Assembly (NCBI RefSeq): GCF_030053115.1
Contig: NZ_CP125619.1
Coordinates: forward strand, 2,429,501-2,493,500
DNA length: 64,000 bases
From: Pseudomonas svalbardensis
Lineage (GTDB): Bacteria; Pseudomonadota; Gammaproteobacteria; Pseudomonadales; Pseudomonadaceae
Direction: 5' to 3'
A program made the position numbers and the translations under genes. Positions within the stretch are counted from its first letter, which is position 1, and every line of letters starts with the position of its first letter. The notes beneath the pieces are model-generated. The model did not search any database, was not told where the DNA came from, and was given only the letters and a program-made list of their open reading frames with translations. Below, piece by piece: positions 17,682 through 26,812 of the stretch.

Positions 17682-17827
17682 TGTAGCAGCTGCCGAGCCC
17701 GCGAGGCTGCGTTCGGCTGCGAAGCAGTCGTGAAATCAGCCACTGTGGTGTGTCAGGAGGAACGTGCGTGCTGGACTTGCGACTGCTTCGCAGCCGAACG
17801 CAGCCTCGCAGGCTCGGCAGCTGCTAC
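17682..17827. repeat. Large palindromic intergenic repeat (type B) pair
   Basis: Inverted arms with GCTGCGTTCGGCTGCGAAGC in the left arm and its complement on the right, same family as at 16032 and 48252. Extra half copies of GTAGCAGC/CAGCTGCTAC flank it (17673-17690 and 17844-17854), so the repeat is partly nested. The 289 bases between genes hold nothing else. Confidence 0.8.
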
Positions 17828-17850
17828 AGGGACGCGGTGTTTGGCAGCTG

Positions 17851-18792
17851 CTACACAGGAAGTTCCGAACGTAGCGATGCCAAAAATTCCCGATACAGCC
17901 GCGCCGTGTTCGTCGGTTGTTCCACCATCGGCATATGGCCGGTGTGGTCCCAGACTTCCACTCGCAGATCGGCGATGCCTTTGCTCCAGATCGCCACGCT
18001 GCTGACATCGATCAAGCGGTCCTTGTGTCCCCACAGCAAAAGTGCCTGGCACTTGATGTCGGGCAGTTTCGGCTCCATCGGCGGGCTGGCGCGCAAGTCC
18101 TTGAAGATTTCTTCCAGCTCCTCGCATTGCTGTTCATAGCGTTGCGCGATGGCGTCCAGCATCACCTTGGGTACCCACGGCGGTTCGGCCATGGTCATGG
18201 CGTAGAAGCGCTGGAATTCTTCGCGTGAATGAATCAGGAACGGGTTGTGGCCCTTGGCCAAATGGCGCTCCAGGTCGCTGGCTTCGGGGGCGGTGACACC
18301 TGCCGGGTCGATCAGGGCCACCGAAACAATGCGATCCGGGTACGTGGCCGCCAGCCACGCTGCCATGTAACCGCCCATCGAGTTGCCGATCACATGGACT
18401 TTCTCGACGCCGCAGACATCGAGCAACTGGATCATCCGCTTGGCCTGCAAGGGAATGTCGTAGCCACCGCCCGCCTTGAAGCCGGTTTCGCCATGGCCGG
18501 CGATGTCGGGGATGATCACCCGATAGTTGCCGACAAAGTGCCGGGCAAAGCGCAGCCAGATGTTTTTGTCGGCGCTGAAACCGTGGAGCATCAGCACGCT
18601 GCTCGACGCTTCGTACGGCCCGCCTTGCCAGGTCGAGACGGTCATTTCGGCGATCGGCACGACAATTTTGTGCAGTCCATACAGCTTGGCCTCTATCGAC
18701 ATGTTCAAGTCATAGAGCCAATGACCGATGGCCGGGTAACTCAACCAGCTCCAGGCCACGAAAACTGCGATTGCGACAACCAACAAAAGCAT
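17851..18792 (-). CDS. Membrane-anchored alpha/beta hydrolase
   Basis: A 313-residue protein with an N-terminal hydrophobic anchor (residues 1-20), then an alpha/beta hydrolase: oxyanion HGF in LMLHGFSADKNIW (~70), nucleophile GNSMGG (Ser ~140), an acid in LLLWGHKDRLID (~240) and catalytic His in DHTGHMPMVEQP (~275). It is 22 bases downstream of the flavin monooxygenase gene in the same direction. Monooxygenase-esterase pairs of this kind turn ketones into esters and then acid plus alcohol, so this may be the ester hydrolase of that step; the substrate is unknown. Confidence 0.85.
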   Translation of the reverse strand: MLLLVVAIAVFVAWSWLSYPAIGHWLYDLNMSIEAKLYGLHKIVVPIAEMTVSTWQGGPYEASSSVLMLHGFSADKNIWLRFARHFVGNYRVIIPDIAGHGETGFKAGGGYDIPLQAKRMIQLLDVCGVEKVHVIGNSMGGYMAAWLAATYPDRIVSVALIDPAGVTAPEASDLERHLAKGHNPFLIHSREEFQRFYAMTMAEPPWVPKVMLDAIAQRYEQQCEELEEIFKDLRASPPMEPKLPDIKCQALLLWGHKDRLIDVSSVAIWSKGIADLRVEVWDHTGHMPMVEQPTNTARLYREFLASLRSELPV

Positions 18793-18814
18793 CAGGCATC
18801 TTCCTTTTACGTGA

Positions 18815-20269
18815 TCAGGACAGAATGTGATCAGCGGGTTTCAGCGCCCTGGTCAACCGGTGATAGCTGAAACTGAAGCCCGGAAACATAGCAATCACAT
18901 GACCGCTCTTGCTTTGATACCAACTGTGGCAGCCCCCGGACTTCCATACCGTGCGTTCCATCTCCCGGTGGATCATTTCAGTGTAGGTACGTTCTGCTTC
19001 GGGGCGTACCTCGATGCTGCGCAAACCGTGTTCTTTTAACGTACGGATGCAATCGAGAATGTAGTTCATCTGGGACTCGATGATGAACAGCGCCGAGGTG
19101 TGGCCTATGCCCGTGTTGGGCCCGGTGACGATAAACAGGTTGGGGAAGTCCGGCAGGCTGGTGCCGAGATAGGCCCGCGGATACTGGGCCCAGAAATCTT
19201 TGAGTTGTGTTCCGTTCTTGCCGGTGACCGGGTAGGAAATCACCCCGTCAGTGGCGTCGTAACCGGTGGACCAAACGATCAGGTCCAGGTCTATGTGTTG
19301 GCCGTCCTGGGTGACGATGCCGGTTTCATCGATGGAGGCGATGCCTTGCTCGCGGCTGTGCAGGCTTACATTACTGCGACCCAGCGCCGGATACAGGGTG
19401 CTTGAGATGATTATCCGTTTGCAGCCGATGGCATAGTCGGGCGTCAGTTTTTTTCGCAATTGTGGGTCGGGCACTTGCCGTTTGAGGAAGCGCAGGGCGT
19501 GTTGCTGGACCAAGCGGATCGCTGGTTTCGAATACTTGAAGGCAATCACCCGGGTTTCGAACTGCCAGTAGATCATCCAGCGCAACAGTTTGTAGGCCGG
19601 TTTTAGCCCCAGCAACCAACGCTGGAAAGGCCCAAAGGCGCGGTCGGCCCGAGGCAATACCCAGTGAGGCGTGCGCTGGAACACATGCAGATGCTCGACG
19701 TCCGGGGCAATCGTCGGAATCACCTGGGCCGCGCTGGCGCCGCTGCCAACGATGGCCACGCGTTTTTTCCGGTAATCGTAGGCGTGATCCCAGTTGTTGG
19801 TGTGAAAGGTCTTGCCCTGAAACCGCTCCTGGCCCTCGAAGTGCGGAATCACGGGTTGGCTCAGCGGCCCGGTGGCGTTGATCAGGAACTGCGCATGGAA
19901 CGTACCTTTGCTGGCGGTGTGCACCGCCCAGTGTTTGCCGTCGTCGTCCCATTCGATGCGCTCGACATTGGCCTGCAGTTCCACCTTGTCTCGCAGGCCG
20001 AAGTGCTCCACCACGTACTGGGTGTAGTGGTGCAGTTCAGCCTGTTCGGCGAACATTTGCGTCCAGCGGTAGGGCGCGAAGGACAGCGAATAGAGCGGCG
20101 AGGGCACGTCGACCGCGGCACCGGGGTAGGTGTTTTGGCACCAGGTGCCGCCGAAAAAGTCCCGTCGTTCCAGCAGGCGGAAATCGGTGATGCCTGCCTT
20201 GAGCAAATTGATCGCCGCGCACTGGCCGCCAAAACCGCTGCCGATGATCAACACTTGAAAGGTTTGCAT
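18815..20269 (-). CDS. Flavin-containing (Baeyer-Villiger type) monooxygenase
   Basis: A 484-residue FAD/NADPH monooxygenase. GSGFGG at residue ~11 binds FAD, GSGASA (~180) binds NADPH, and between them FQGKTFHTNNWDH fits the Baeyer-Villiger fingerprint FxGxxxHxxxW with Asp after Trp in place of Pro. LIVWSTGYDAT is the ATG-type motif. Such enzymes insert oxygen into ketones using NADPH. It leads a two-gene unit with the alpha/beta hydrolase. It could instead act on another soft nucleophile; no substrate evidence. Confidence 0.87.
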   Translation of the reverse strand: MQTFQVLIIGSGFGGQCAAINLLKAGITDFRLLERRDFFGGTWCQNTYPGAAVDVPSPLYSLSFAPYRWTQMFAEQAELHHYTQYVVEHFGLRDKVELQANVERIEWDDDGKHWAVHTASKGTFHAQFLINATGPLSQPVIPHFEGQERFQGKTFHTNNWDHAYDYRKKRVAIVGSGASAAQVIPTIAPDVEHLHVFQRTPHWVLPRADRAFGPFQRWLLGLKPAYKLLRWMIYWQFETRVIAFKYSKPAIRLVQQHALRFLKRQVPDPQLRKKLTPDYAIGCKRIIISSTLYPALGRSNVSLHSREQGIASIDETGIVTQDGQHIDLDLIVWSTGYDATDGVISYPVTGKNGTQLKDFWAQYPRAYLGTSLPDFPNLFIVTGPNTGIGHTSALFIIESQMNYILDCIRTLKEHGLRSIEVRPEAERTYTEMIHREMERTVWKSGGCHSWYQSKSGHVIAMFPGFSFSYHRLTRALKPADHILS

Positions 20270-20462
20270 GGGCCTCCTTTTTTATCGTTGTTGATCGAAC
20301 CCTCCTTTCATGTATAGCCAAACATTGGGCGCTCGCCTCATGGCTATGCCCTGGTATTCAGGCCGCCAGCCGGTGATGGCTATTTGCCGTTGCCCTGATA
20401 GACTCTCACCACACTTGAAACCCTTGTGTTTTCAGGTTCCGTTCAGTGGCGCAGAGGCCTCT

Positions 20463-21536
20463 ATGGGAAAAACGGGAGGAAAAGGACTTTCACTGGCCAG
20501 GAGGCTCTATACATCGCGAACCCTGGGTTTGGCTTTGGGGCTGTTGCTCGTGAGCGCGGCGATGTATCCACTCAACCCTGCACCGTGGGTCTGGGTGGCG
20601 ATGCTGCTCAACGGCTTACTCTGGCCGCACCTGGCTTATCAATGGGCGCGCCGCGCGCCAGTGCCTTATCACGCCGAACACCGCAACCTGCTGGTGGACG
20701 CCTTTCTCGGCGGCTTTTGGGTCGCTGCCATGCACTTCAATCCGCTGCCCGGCGCGACGACCCTGGCCATGATGGCGATGAACAATGTGGCCATTGGCGG
20801 TTTACGTTTCCTGTTGGCGGGAACCGTGGCGCAGATTCTCGGGATGGGCGTCGGACTGCTGATTTTCTCCCCCGCCTTCATCCCGCAAACCAGCCAACTG
20901 CAGATGTATGCCTGTTTGCCCTTGATGTGTTTGTATCCGCTGGCATTGGGCTGGATCTGCTTTCGCCAGGCCCACACCCTCGGTCGACAAAAGCGTGAAT
21001 TTCTGGCCCTGAGCCGCACCGATAGCCTCACCGGCCTGTTGAACCACGGCGCCTGGAAAGATCAGCTCGAAGTCGAATTCCAGCGTTGCAAACGTCAGCA
21101 GCAGGGCGGGGCGATTGCGCTGATCGACATCGACCATTTCAAATCCATAAACGATACCTACGGCCACGTTGCCGGAGACATCGTCCTGCGTCAGTTGAGC
21201 AAAATGCTCAAGCAGAACCTGCGCGCGGCGGATGTTGCCGGGCGCTACGGTGGCGACGAGTTCTGCGTGATCCTCCCGGACCTTCCGCTCACAAGCGCTG
21301 CGGCCGTGATGGATGCCCTGCGTGATCGCTTCGCCACCTTGGGCTATGAGCAGAGCCCGGCGCTGACAGTCAGCCTGAGCATCGGCCTGGCTGCCTTCAA
21401 CCCGGCCCACACCGACGCGACCCTGTGGCTCAACGACGCCGACCTGGCGCTCTACGAAGCCAAAGCCACCGGTCGCAACCGCGTCATCTGTTGCGGCGAG
21501 GACGAACCGCATCACGAATTGCTCGATTCGGTGTGA
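20463..21536 (+). CDS. MASE2-GGDEF diguanylate cyclase (AdrA/DgcC type)
   Basis: Start placed at the ATG at 20463 (MGKTGGKGLSLARRLYTSR), where MASE2 similarity begins; the frame runs further upstream without a site. The 357-residue protein has an N-terminal MASE2 membrane sensor of about five helices (residues ~20-170) and a GGDEF domain (~190-345). The catalytic loop reads YGGDEF, and DSLTGLLNHGAW and DIDHFKSINDTYGH are intact, so it should make c-di-GMP. No RxxD inhibitory site is seen five residues before GGDEF. Transcribed alone. Confidence 0.88.
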   Translation: MGKTGGKGLSLARRLYTSRTLGLALGLLLVSAAMYPLNPAPWVWVAMLLNGLLWPHLAYQWARRAPVPYHAEHRNLLVDAFLGGFWVAAMHFNPLPGATTLAMMAMNNVAIGGLRFLLAGTVAQILGMGVGLLIFSPAFIPQTSQLQMYACLPLMCLYPLALGWICFRQAHTLGRQKREFLALSRTDSLTGLLNHGAWKDQLEVEFQRCKRQQQGGAIALIDIDHFKSINDTYGHVAGDIVLRQLSKMLKQNLRAADVAGRYGGDEFCVILPDLPLTSAAAVMDALRDRFATLGYEQSPALTVSLSIGLAAFNPAHTDATLWLNDADLALYEAKATGRNRVICCGEDEPHHELLDSV

Positions 21537-21545
21537 AACGTGATC

Positions 21546-21571
21546 GTTCCCACGCTCCTGCGTGGGAATGC
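21546..21571. repeat. Short palindromic repeat (GTTCCCACGC type)
   Basis: GTTCCCACGCTCCTGCGTGGGAA is a near-perfect hairpin, 10 bases after the cyclase stop. A widespread intergenic repeat in this group; it may also end the cyclase transcript although there is no T run. Confidence 0.6.
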
Positions 21572-22635
21572 AACCATGGGCGCTCCGCGTCCGCTCTTCG
21601 CGTTGCAAGTGTCGCATTCGGTCTAGAGCCTTGCGCCGTAGTCAGGTAGGGTGTTTTTCACCCCCCGACACGAAACAAGGATCGATTCATGACGTTCAAT
21701 CTCCCTCGCTCCCTGCTGGCCACCAGCCTTGGCCTGACCCTCGTCCTCGGCGTTTTCGCTCCCGCAGTTTCCGCCGAACCGCACAAACAAGTCCTCGCCG
21801 ATTCCGAACAGTACAAGGGCGAAGCCCTGAAGTTACTGGAGCGTTTGGTGAACATCGACTCCGGTTCCGGCTATGAGCCGGGCCTGACGAAAGTCAGCGA
21901 CATCGCCATCGACGAACTGAAAAAACTCGGTGCGGCCATCGAGCTTGTGCCCAATACCCCGGACAAAAGCAGCCATGTGATCGCGACCCTGAAAGGCACC
22001 GGCAAGGCAAAAATCCTGCTGATGGCGCACATGGACACCGTCTTCAAGGAAGGTTCGGCCGCCGAGCGTCCGTTCCACATCAAGGAAGGCCGCGCCTACG
22101 GGCCGGGCGTGATGGATGACAAGGGCGGCATCGTTGCCGGGATCTACGCGCTGAAAGTCCTGAAAAACCTCGACTTCAAGGACTACGCGCAAATAACCTT
22201 CCTGCTCGATGCCAGCGAAGAAACCGGCTCGGACATCGCCACCGACCTGATCAAGAAAACCGCCAAGGCCCACGACGTCACCCTCAACCTCGAACCCGGC
22301 CGCCCGGCGGATGGTCTGGTGGTGTGGCGCAAAGGCAGTGCCACCGCCGTGGTCGAGGTCAAGGGCAAGGCGGCTCATGCCGGTGTCGCGCCAGAGCTGG
22401 GACGCAACGCCGCCATGGAAGCGGCGCACCAGATTTTGCAGCTCGGCAAACTGGGCGACGCGGAGAAGAAAACCACCATCAACTTCACCGTGCTCAAGGC
22501 CGGCGACCGCACCAACGTCATTCCGGATCAAGCCACCGCCAAGGCCGATGTGCGGGCGGCGGTGCCGGAGGAGTTTGACCGGATCGAGAAGGACCTGCGG
22601 CGTTTTTCAAGGTAGTTGTCGCGTCAACCGTCTAA

Positions 22636-23682
22636 CTATGCCGCTCTTTTCTCGACCTGCTGCTCTCGATCCGGGTTCAACAGCACGGTGCCGATCGGTT
22701 CCCAGTTACGTGTTCGACCCGACCACCGTTCCGGCTTTTGCTCCTTGGCTTGTTCGTACAGCTCATGTCGCCGGGCCAAGACCTGATGGTCCAGTCCTCG
22801 ATGCCGCTCAGCCGGCGTGACGAACCGGATACGGCTATGCCGGTGCTCGTTGTTGTACCAGCGCATGAAATCCCTCACCCACGCTCGTGCAGCGTCCAAA
22901 CTGGCAAAGCCATCTTGCGGCCATTGCGGGCAGTATTTCAGTGTTCTAAACAGCGACTCCGAGTAGGGATTGTCGTTGCTGACCCGCGGTCGGCCCCGCG
23001 AGGGCGTGATGCCCAGTTCGTACATCTTGCTCAACAGCGTCACCGATTTCATCGGCGCTCCGTTGTCCGAGTGCAGCACCAGCGGTTCATGTAAACACTG
23101 CTCGCCGATCACGCTGCGTTGCAGCAGCGCGGCGGCTTTCTCGCCGCTTTCCGCGTCGTAGACCTCCCAGCCCACGGCCTTGCGGCTGTAAATATCCTCG
23201 ATCAGATAGAGGTAGTAATACTTGCCGCGTATCGGCGACGGCAGGTACGTGATGTCCCAGGACCACACCTGATTGGGCGCTTTGGCCGCATGCGTTGTCG
23301 GTGCTGCGTACCGCTTGGGGCGCTGACTACGGCCTCGATGTTGCTGTTGACCCGTTGCTCGCAAGACGCGATAAAGCGTCGCCTCCGACGCCAGATAGCG
23401 CCCTTGATCGGCCAGGCGCGGCACGATCTGGCTCGGCGGCAGGTGGGCATACGCAGGGCTGTTGCACAGCGCCACGATCGTTTGTCGCTCAGCCTCGGTC
23501 AGCGCATTGCGCGGCGTTGGCCGTGTGACAGTCGTTCGGGCATCGGCCTGGATAACGTCTGTTTCAGTCCATCGCTGCAAAGTCCGCAGCGATAGACCGA
23601 TTTCCCGGCAGGCTCTGATTTTTCTGGCGCCTGCCGCGACCGCGCTACCTAGCCAGGCAACGAGCAACTGGCGCTCTGGCAA
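22636..23682 (-). CDS. IS3-family transposase OrfB (DDE integrase domain)
   Basis: A 348-residue product with an rve/DDE core: WSWDITYLPSPIRGKYYYLYLIED (first Asp), LHSDNGAPMKS (second Asp) and RVSNDNPYSESLFRTLKY (Glu), followed by RWYNNEHRHSRI. An N-terminal HTH segment (KIRACREIGLSLRTLQRW) precedes it. It starts at a TTG five bases after the orfA stop, so it is probably made by reinitiation or frameshifting from orfA. Confidence 0.9.
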   Translation of the reverse strand: MPERQLLVAWLGSAVAAGARKIRACREIGLSLRTLQRWTETDVIQADARTTVTRPTPRNALTEAERQTIVALCNSPAYAHLPPSQIVPRLADQGRYLASEATLYRVLRATGQQQHRGRSQRPKRYAAPTTHAAKAPNQVWSWDITYLPSPIRGKYYYLYLIEDIYSRKAVGWEVYDAESGEKAAALLQRSVIGEQCLHEPLVLHSDNGAPMKSVTLLSKMYELGITPSRGRPRVSNDNPYSESLFRTLKYCPQWPQDGFASLDAARAWVRDFMRWYNNEHRHSRIRFVTPAERHRGLDHQVLARRHELYEQAKEQKPERWSGRTRNWEPIGTVLLNPDREQQVEKRAA

Positions 23683-23687
23683 AGACG

Positions 23688-24191
23688 TTAGTTGTCCTCG
23701 TTGTCGTTCGTCCCCCAGTAGTCGTTGAGCTTTTTTCGCAGCACCAACAACGCGGCTGTTTCAGCGAGCGCCTTGTCTTTGCGACGCAGTTCGCGCTCAA
23801 GTTCCTGGATGCGTTTCTTATCTTTGCGAGACTGCTCCCGATCGTCTTTTTGCTGGGCCTTTTCCGATTTCTGGCCGGTGATGAAGGCTTGTCGCCAGGC
23901 CGTGATTTGCTCGGGGTAAAGGCCTTTGCGGCGGCAATACTCGCCCAGGTCGATCTCGGACAAACCGGCGGCTTCAAGGACGACAGCAAACTTGGTTTCG
24001 GCTGACCAGTTCTGAGTCGATTGCTTGTTTTCGGACACTGCACTTCCTTCAGAACTGAGCTGCTTGCGCCAGTTGGACAAAGACATTTCGCTGACCCCTT
24101 CGCGCCGGGAAACCTCGGCCATCGACAGGTTCAGCGGGGGAAGCAGCATCTTGAGTAATGCGGCTCTGCGTTCAGATGAATAATACGGCAC
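23688..24191 (-). CDS. IS3-family OrfA (DNA-binding subunit)
   Basis: About 167 residues from the GTG at 24191. Two HTH-like repeats are visible: LNLSMAEVSRREGVSEMSLSNWRK and IDLGEYCRRKGLYPEQITAWR. A highly charged coiled-coil follows (KDDREQSRKDKKRIQELERE). This is the leucine-zipper type OrfA of IS3 elements. The frame continues to a TTG at 24248 inside the terminal repeat, less likely to be used. Confidence 0.8.
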   Translation of the reverse strand: MPYYSSERRAALLKMLLPPLNLSMAEVSRREGVSEMSLSNWRKQLSSEGSAVSENKQSTQNWSAETKFAVVLEAAGLSEIDLGEYCRRKGLYPEQITAWRQAFITGQKSEKAQQKDDREQSRKDKKRIQELERELRRKDKALAETAALLVLRKKLNDYWGTNDNEDN

Positions 24192-24860
24192 GACCAGTCT
24201 CTTTCCGCCCCCGATGTGCTTTTTTAGGAAAATTCGGAGAGGCGACAACTATCCTGACACCGGGGGCCTGGCGCGGGTTTCGAAAGACAAGCTGATTGCT
24301 GACACAGAAGTCACCACCACACTTCAGCGTGGATTGCCGCCGATGCCGCAAACGCCAGAATCGGATCGGTTGATGGCCATGGCTCAGGGGATTTACGGGG
24401 AGATTGGCCGCAAGTTGACGGAAGAGGGTAGTGGTGGGGCGGCGGATGCCAGCCTGTCAGCGGGTGTGGGTACGCCGACGCTGGATGGGTTCGGGATCGT
24501 TGGCGGGAATATTCATACGCCGGAGGAATACGCGGAGGTTGAGAGTGTGGCGCCGCGGATTTATCTGTTGTCGCGGATGATTATGGAGTTGGCCAAGGCT
24601 CACTGAATTGCGTGCGGTTTGGGGGCTGTGGTGGGTCAGCTGGATCCGCCCCTCACCCCTAACCCTCCCGAAACGTCGGACCGCCCCAGAGGGGCGAGGG
24701 GACTGACCGAGTTGTTATTGCTATTTACTGCGACCTGAAAGTGCGTGTCGAACGCACATTTGGTTAATAACAAAGCGTTTTGCAGTTTGAGTTTAACTCG
24801 GTCGTTCATGTCGCCGTATCCTTCAAGAAACCCACGGTCAGTCCCCTCGCCCCTCTGGGG

Positions 24861-26156
24861 TGTTTGTACCGGACACATGGTGGACAGGTGTTCGGAGACA
24901 TGGTGGACACTTTTAAATAGACACATTGCTCATCTGAAAGGAGATGGTTTGTGTCTTGGGAAGAGGTGTCCACCATGCAGCTTCGTTCCGAATTTGTACT
25001 GTTAGCTCGGCAAGAAGGGGCCAATATCCGACAACTCTGCCGACGCTTTCATATCAGCCCAAGCACCGGATACAAATGGCTTGGCCGGTTCGAAACCTCT
25101 GGTGCAGACGGCTTGCACGACCAGTCTCGGCGCCCAAAACATTCACCCAAACGCTGCGCTGATACGGTTGAAAAGCAGATTCTGGCCTTGGGGGTGGAGC
25201 ACACGGCCTGGGGCGCCCGCAAGCTCAAACGCAATCTGGAGGATGAGGGGTATTTGATGCCCGCCGTCAGCACGGTGCATGCGATTTTGCAGCGTAATTC
25301 GCGAATCGACCCGCAGGCGGCAAATACCAAACCCTTTATCCGATTTGAGCATGAAGCCCCCAACGATCTTTGGCAGATGGACTTCAAGGGACATGTCGGC
25401 ATGCGCCATGGTCGCTGCCATCCCTTGACGGTATTGGACGACCATTCGCGGTTCTCGCTGTGCATCGCGGCCTGTGGCAACGAGCAGCGTCAGACCGTGC
25501 AGGAGCAGCTTATCCACGTGTTTCGGCGCTACGGCTTGCCGATGCGCATGACCATGGATAACGGTGCACCGTGGGGCGATCAGAGCGGGGTTTATACCGC
25601 GTTAGAGGTCTGGCTGATGAGCCAGGGCATCCGAGTGGGCCACTCCAGGCCTTATCACCCGCAGACTCAGGGCAAGCTTGAGCGTTTTCACCGCAGCCTC
25701 AAGGCTGAAGTTTTGCAAGGTCAGTGCTTCATCGACCTGCTTGGGGCACAGAACGCCTTCGATATCTGGCGCGATATCTACAACCAGAAACGCCCCCATC
25801 AAGCATTGGAAATGGAGGTTCCAGCGACTCGCTACAGCTGTAGTCCTCGTGAATACCAGGAGCATCGGCAAGCACTGGAGTACGCCGAAGGGGATTTGAT
25901 CAGAAAGGTTCAGGCCAATGGCGAGATGTACTGGAAAAGCCGCAAGTATGCGATTGGAAAGGCCTTCATCGGCGAGCACATAGCCATCAGAGAAACGACC
26001 GAGGATGGCATCTACGACATCTATTGGAGCAGACATCGCATTGCCAAAATTGACTTGAGCTTGCAGACCGTTGTATCAGGAAAGCGGCTTTGAAGACGTC
26101 CACCATGTCCCCGAACATGTGTCCACCATGTGTCCACCATGTGTCCGGTACAAACA
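24861..26156 (+). mobile_element. IS481-family element
   Basis: Inverted ends begin TGTTTGTACCGGACACATGG on both sides, with tandem ACATGGTGGAC units inside each end (several on the right). TGGGG is present directly on either side (24856-24860 and 26157-26161), a likely 5-bp target duplication. One intact transposase gene. Confidence 0.9.
24951..26093 (+). CDS. IS481-family transposase
   Basis: GTG start preceded by AAAGGAGATG. The 380-residue protein has an N-terminal HTH (NIRQLCRRFHISPSTGYKWL) and an rve/DDE core with LWQMDFKGHVGM, MTMDNGAPWG and HPQTQGKLERFHRSLKAEVL. Full length and undamaged. Confidence 0.92.
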   Translation: MSWEEVSTMQLRSEFVLLARQEGANIRQLCRRFHISPSTGYKWLGRFETSGADGLHDQSRRPKHSPKRCADTVEKQILALGVEHTAWGARKLKRNLEDEGYLMPAVSTVHAILQRNSRIDPQAANTKPFIRFEHEAPNDLWQMDFKGHVGMRHGRCHPLTVLDDHSRFSLCIAACGNEQRQTVQEQLIHVFRRYGLPMRMTMDNGAPWGDQSGVYTALEVWLMSQGIRVGHSRPYHPQTQGKLERFHRSLKAEVLQGQCFIDLLGAQNAFDIWRDIYNQKRPHQALEMEVPATRYSCSPREYQEHRQALEYAEGDLIRKVQANGEMYWKSRKYAIGKAFIGEHIAIRETTEDGIYDIYWSRHRIAKIDLSLQTVVSGKRL

Positions 26157-26359
26157 TGGGGAGAGGGTTAGGGTGAGGGGTGTTTCTCAAGCCAGACACC
26201 TCCGTCAAAACCACCCCACAACTTTCCAAGACGTTTCCTACGACGTACCCTGTTGCCGCGTTTCGGCATCGACCCTTATAGTTGCGTCTCGCGGCAACTC
26301 TGCGCGACGATCTTGGCCGGTCGAACACCAGGAAAACTCATTAGTAAGGAGCTACCAAT

Positions 26360-26662
26360 ATGTTCGACCAAGTCATGCCTCGTTACCTCCCCATCGACAC
26401 CTACGACGCCGAAACCCCGGTGCTCTTCATCAACACCCACAAAGAACTCAGCGACATCGCCGCTTGCGCTGCGCATCGCTTCACCGTGGTTCGCGATCTG
26501 GCGGACACCTTGTCCAGCCTGAACCTCAAAGACATTTCCGATTGCGATCTGACGCGCGTTACCCGGGCGGTTCATCTGTTGATGCGCGAAGGCTGCGCGA
26601 TGCTGAATGTGGTTCAGGCGTGGGCGTTGCAGCGGGAAAAGGGGTTCAAAGCCGCAGTTTAG
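26360..26662 (+). CDS. Small hypothetical protein (100 aa)
   Basis: ATG preceded by AGTAAGGAGCTACCAAT, a strong ribosome-binding site, and good codon use. Acidic N-terminus, then a mostly helical, hydrophobic-patterned chain (ELSDIAACAAHRFTVVRDLA, LTRVTRAVHLLMREGCAMLN). No signal peptide, membrane span or known motif. The pattern weakly recalls the DUF3077/DUF6124 group of small Pseudomonas proteins but is too weak to assign. The stop is followed by a REP pair. Confidence 0.65.
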   Translation: MFDQVMPRYLPIDTYDAETPVLFINTHKELSDIAACAAHRFTVVRDLADTLSSLNLKDISDCDLTRVTRAVHLLMREGCAMLNVVQAWALQREKGFKAAV

Positions 26663-26682
26663 TGGTGTGGCATCTGACGCTA

Positions 26683-26772
26683 TCGCGAGCAGGCTCGCTC
26701 CCACAGGGATTTTGGGTGAACACAAGATTCGTGAACACCGCCAATCCAATGTGGGAGCGAGCCTGCTCGCGA
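26683..26772. repeat. REP pair (GTGGGAGCGAGCCTGCTCGCGA)
   Basis: Two inverted 22-23 bp REP units at 26683-26705 and 26751-26772, facing each other across ~45 bases. They lie between convergent genes and may stabilise 3' ends. Confidence 0.9.
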
Positions 26773-26812
26773 AGGGGCCATTGCAGTCGCTACTTTGACG
26801 TCTGCTAAACCG

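Larger units (their letters stand above)
22598..24266 (-). mobile_element. IS3-family element in the carboxypeptidase gene
   Basis: A 1669-bp element carrying orfA and orfB leftward. Subterminal inverted sequences TTTCAAGGTAGTTGTCGC (left) and TGTCAGGATAGTTGTCGC (right, complement) are alike at 15 of 18 positions. The outer limits are set from the 4-bp duplication CCTG and the restored host frame; the true IR may begin at the inner TG/CA dinucleotides. Confidence 0.85.
21689..24606 (+). pseudogene. Glutamate carboxypeptidase (M20, CPG2-like) interrupted by IS3
   Basis: The 5' part (21689-22597) encodes a signal peptide (to about residue 28, ending VSAEP) and the M20 catalytic domain: MAHMDTVF, GVMDDKGG, DASEETGS and the dimerisation domain. 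The 3' part (24271-24606) continues ARVSKDKLIADTEVTTTLQ through to SRMIMELAKAH. CCTG is duplicated at 22594-22597 and 24267-24270; removing the IS and one CCTG joins 303 and 112 codons in frame to give a 414-residue protein, the normal CPG2 length. CPG2-type enzymes remove C-terminal glutamate from folates in the periplasm. As it stands the gene is inactive, but the clean insertion is reversible in principle. Confidence 0.9.
24645..26190. repeat. G-rich inverted intergenic repeat split by IS481
   Basis: Left arm 24645-24705 (CCGCCCCTCACCCCTAACCC, then CCAGAGGGGCGAGGGGACTG) faces right parts at 24837-24860 (CAGTCCCCTCGCCCCTCTGG) and 26157-26190 (GGGAGAGGGTTAGGGTGAGG). The IS481 element has landed in the right arm. 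The ~130 bases between arms (24706-24836) show no gene. Confidence 0.65.

Noticed and set aside
26683..26772. Repeats considered as a CRISPR array
   Set aside because: Units are palindromic, inverted pairs without regular spacers and match REP sequences found all over the window; no cas genes.
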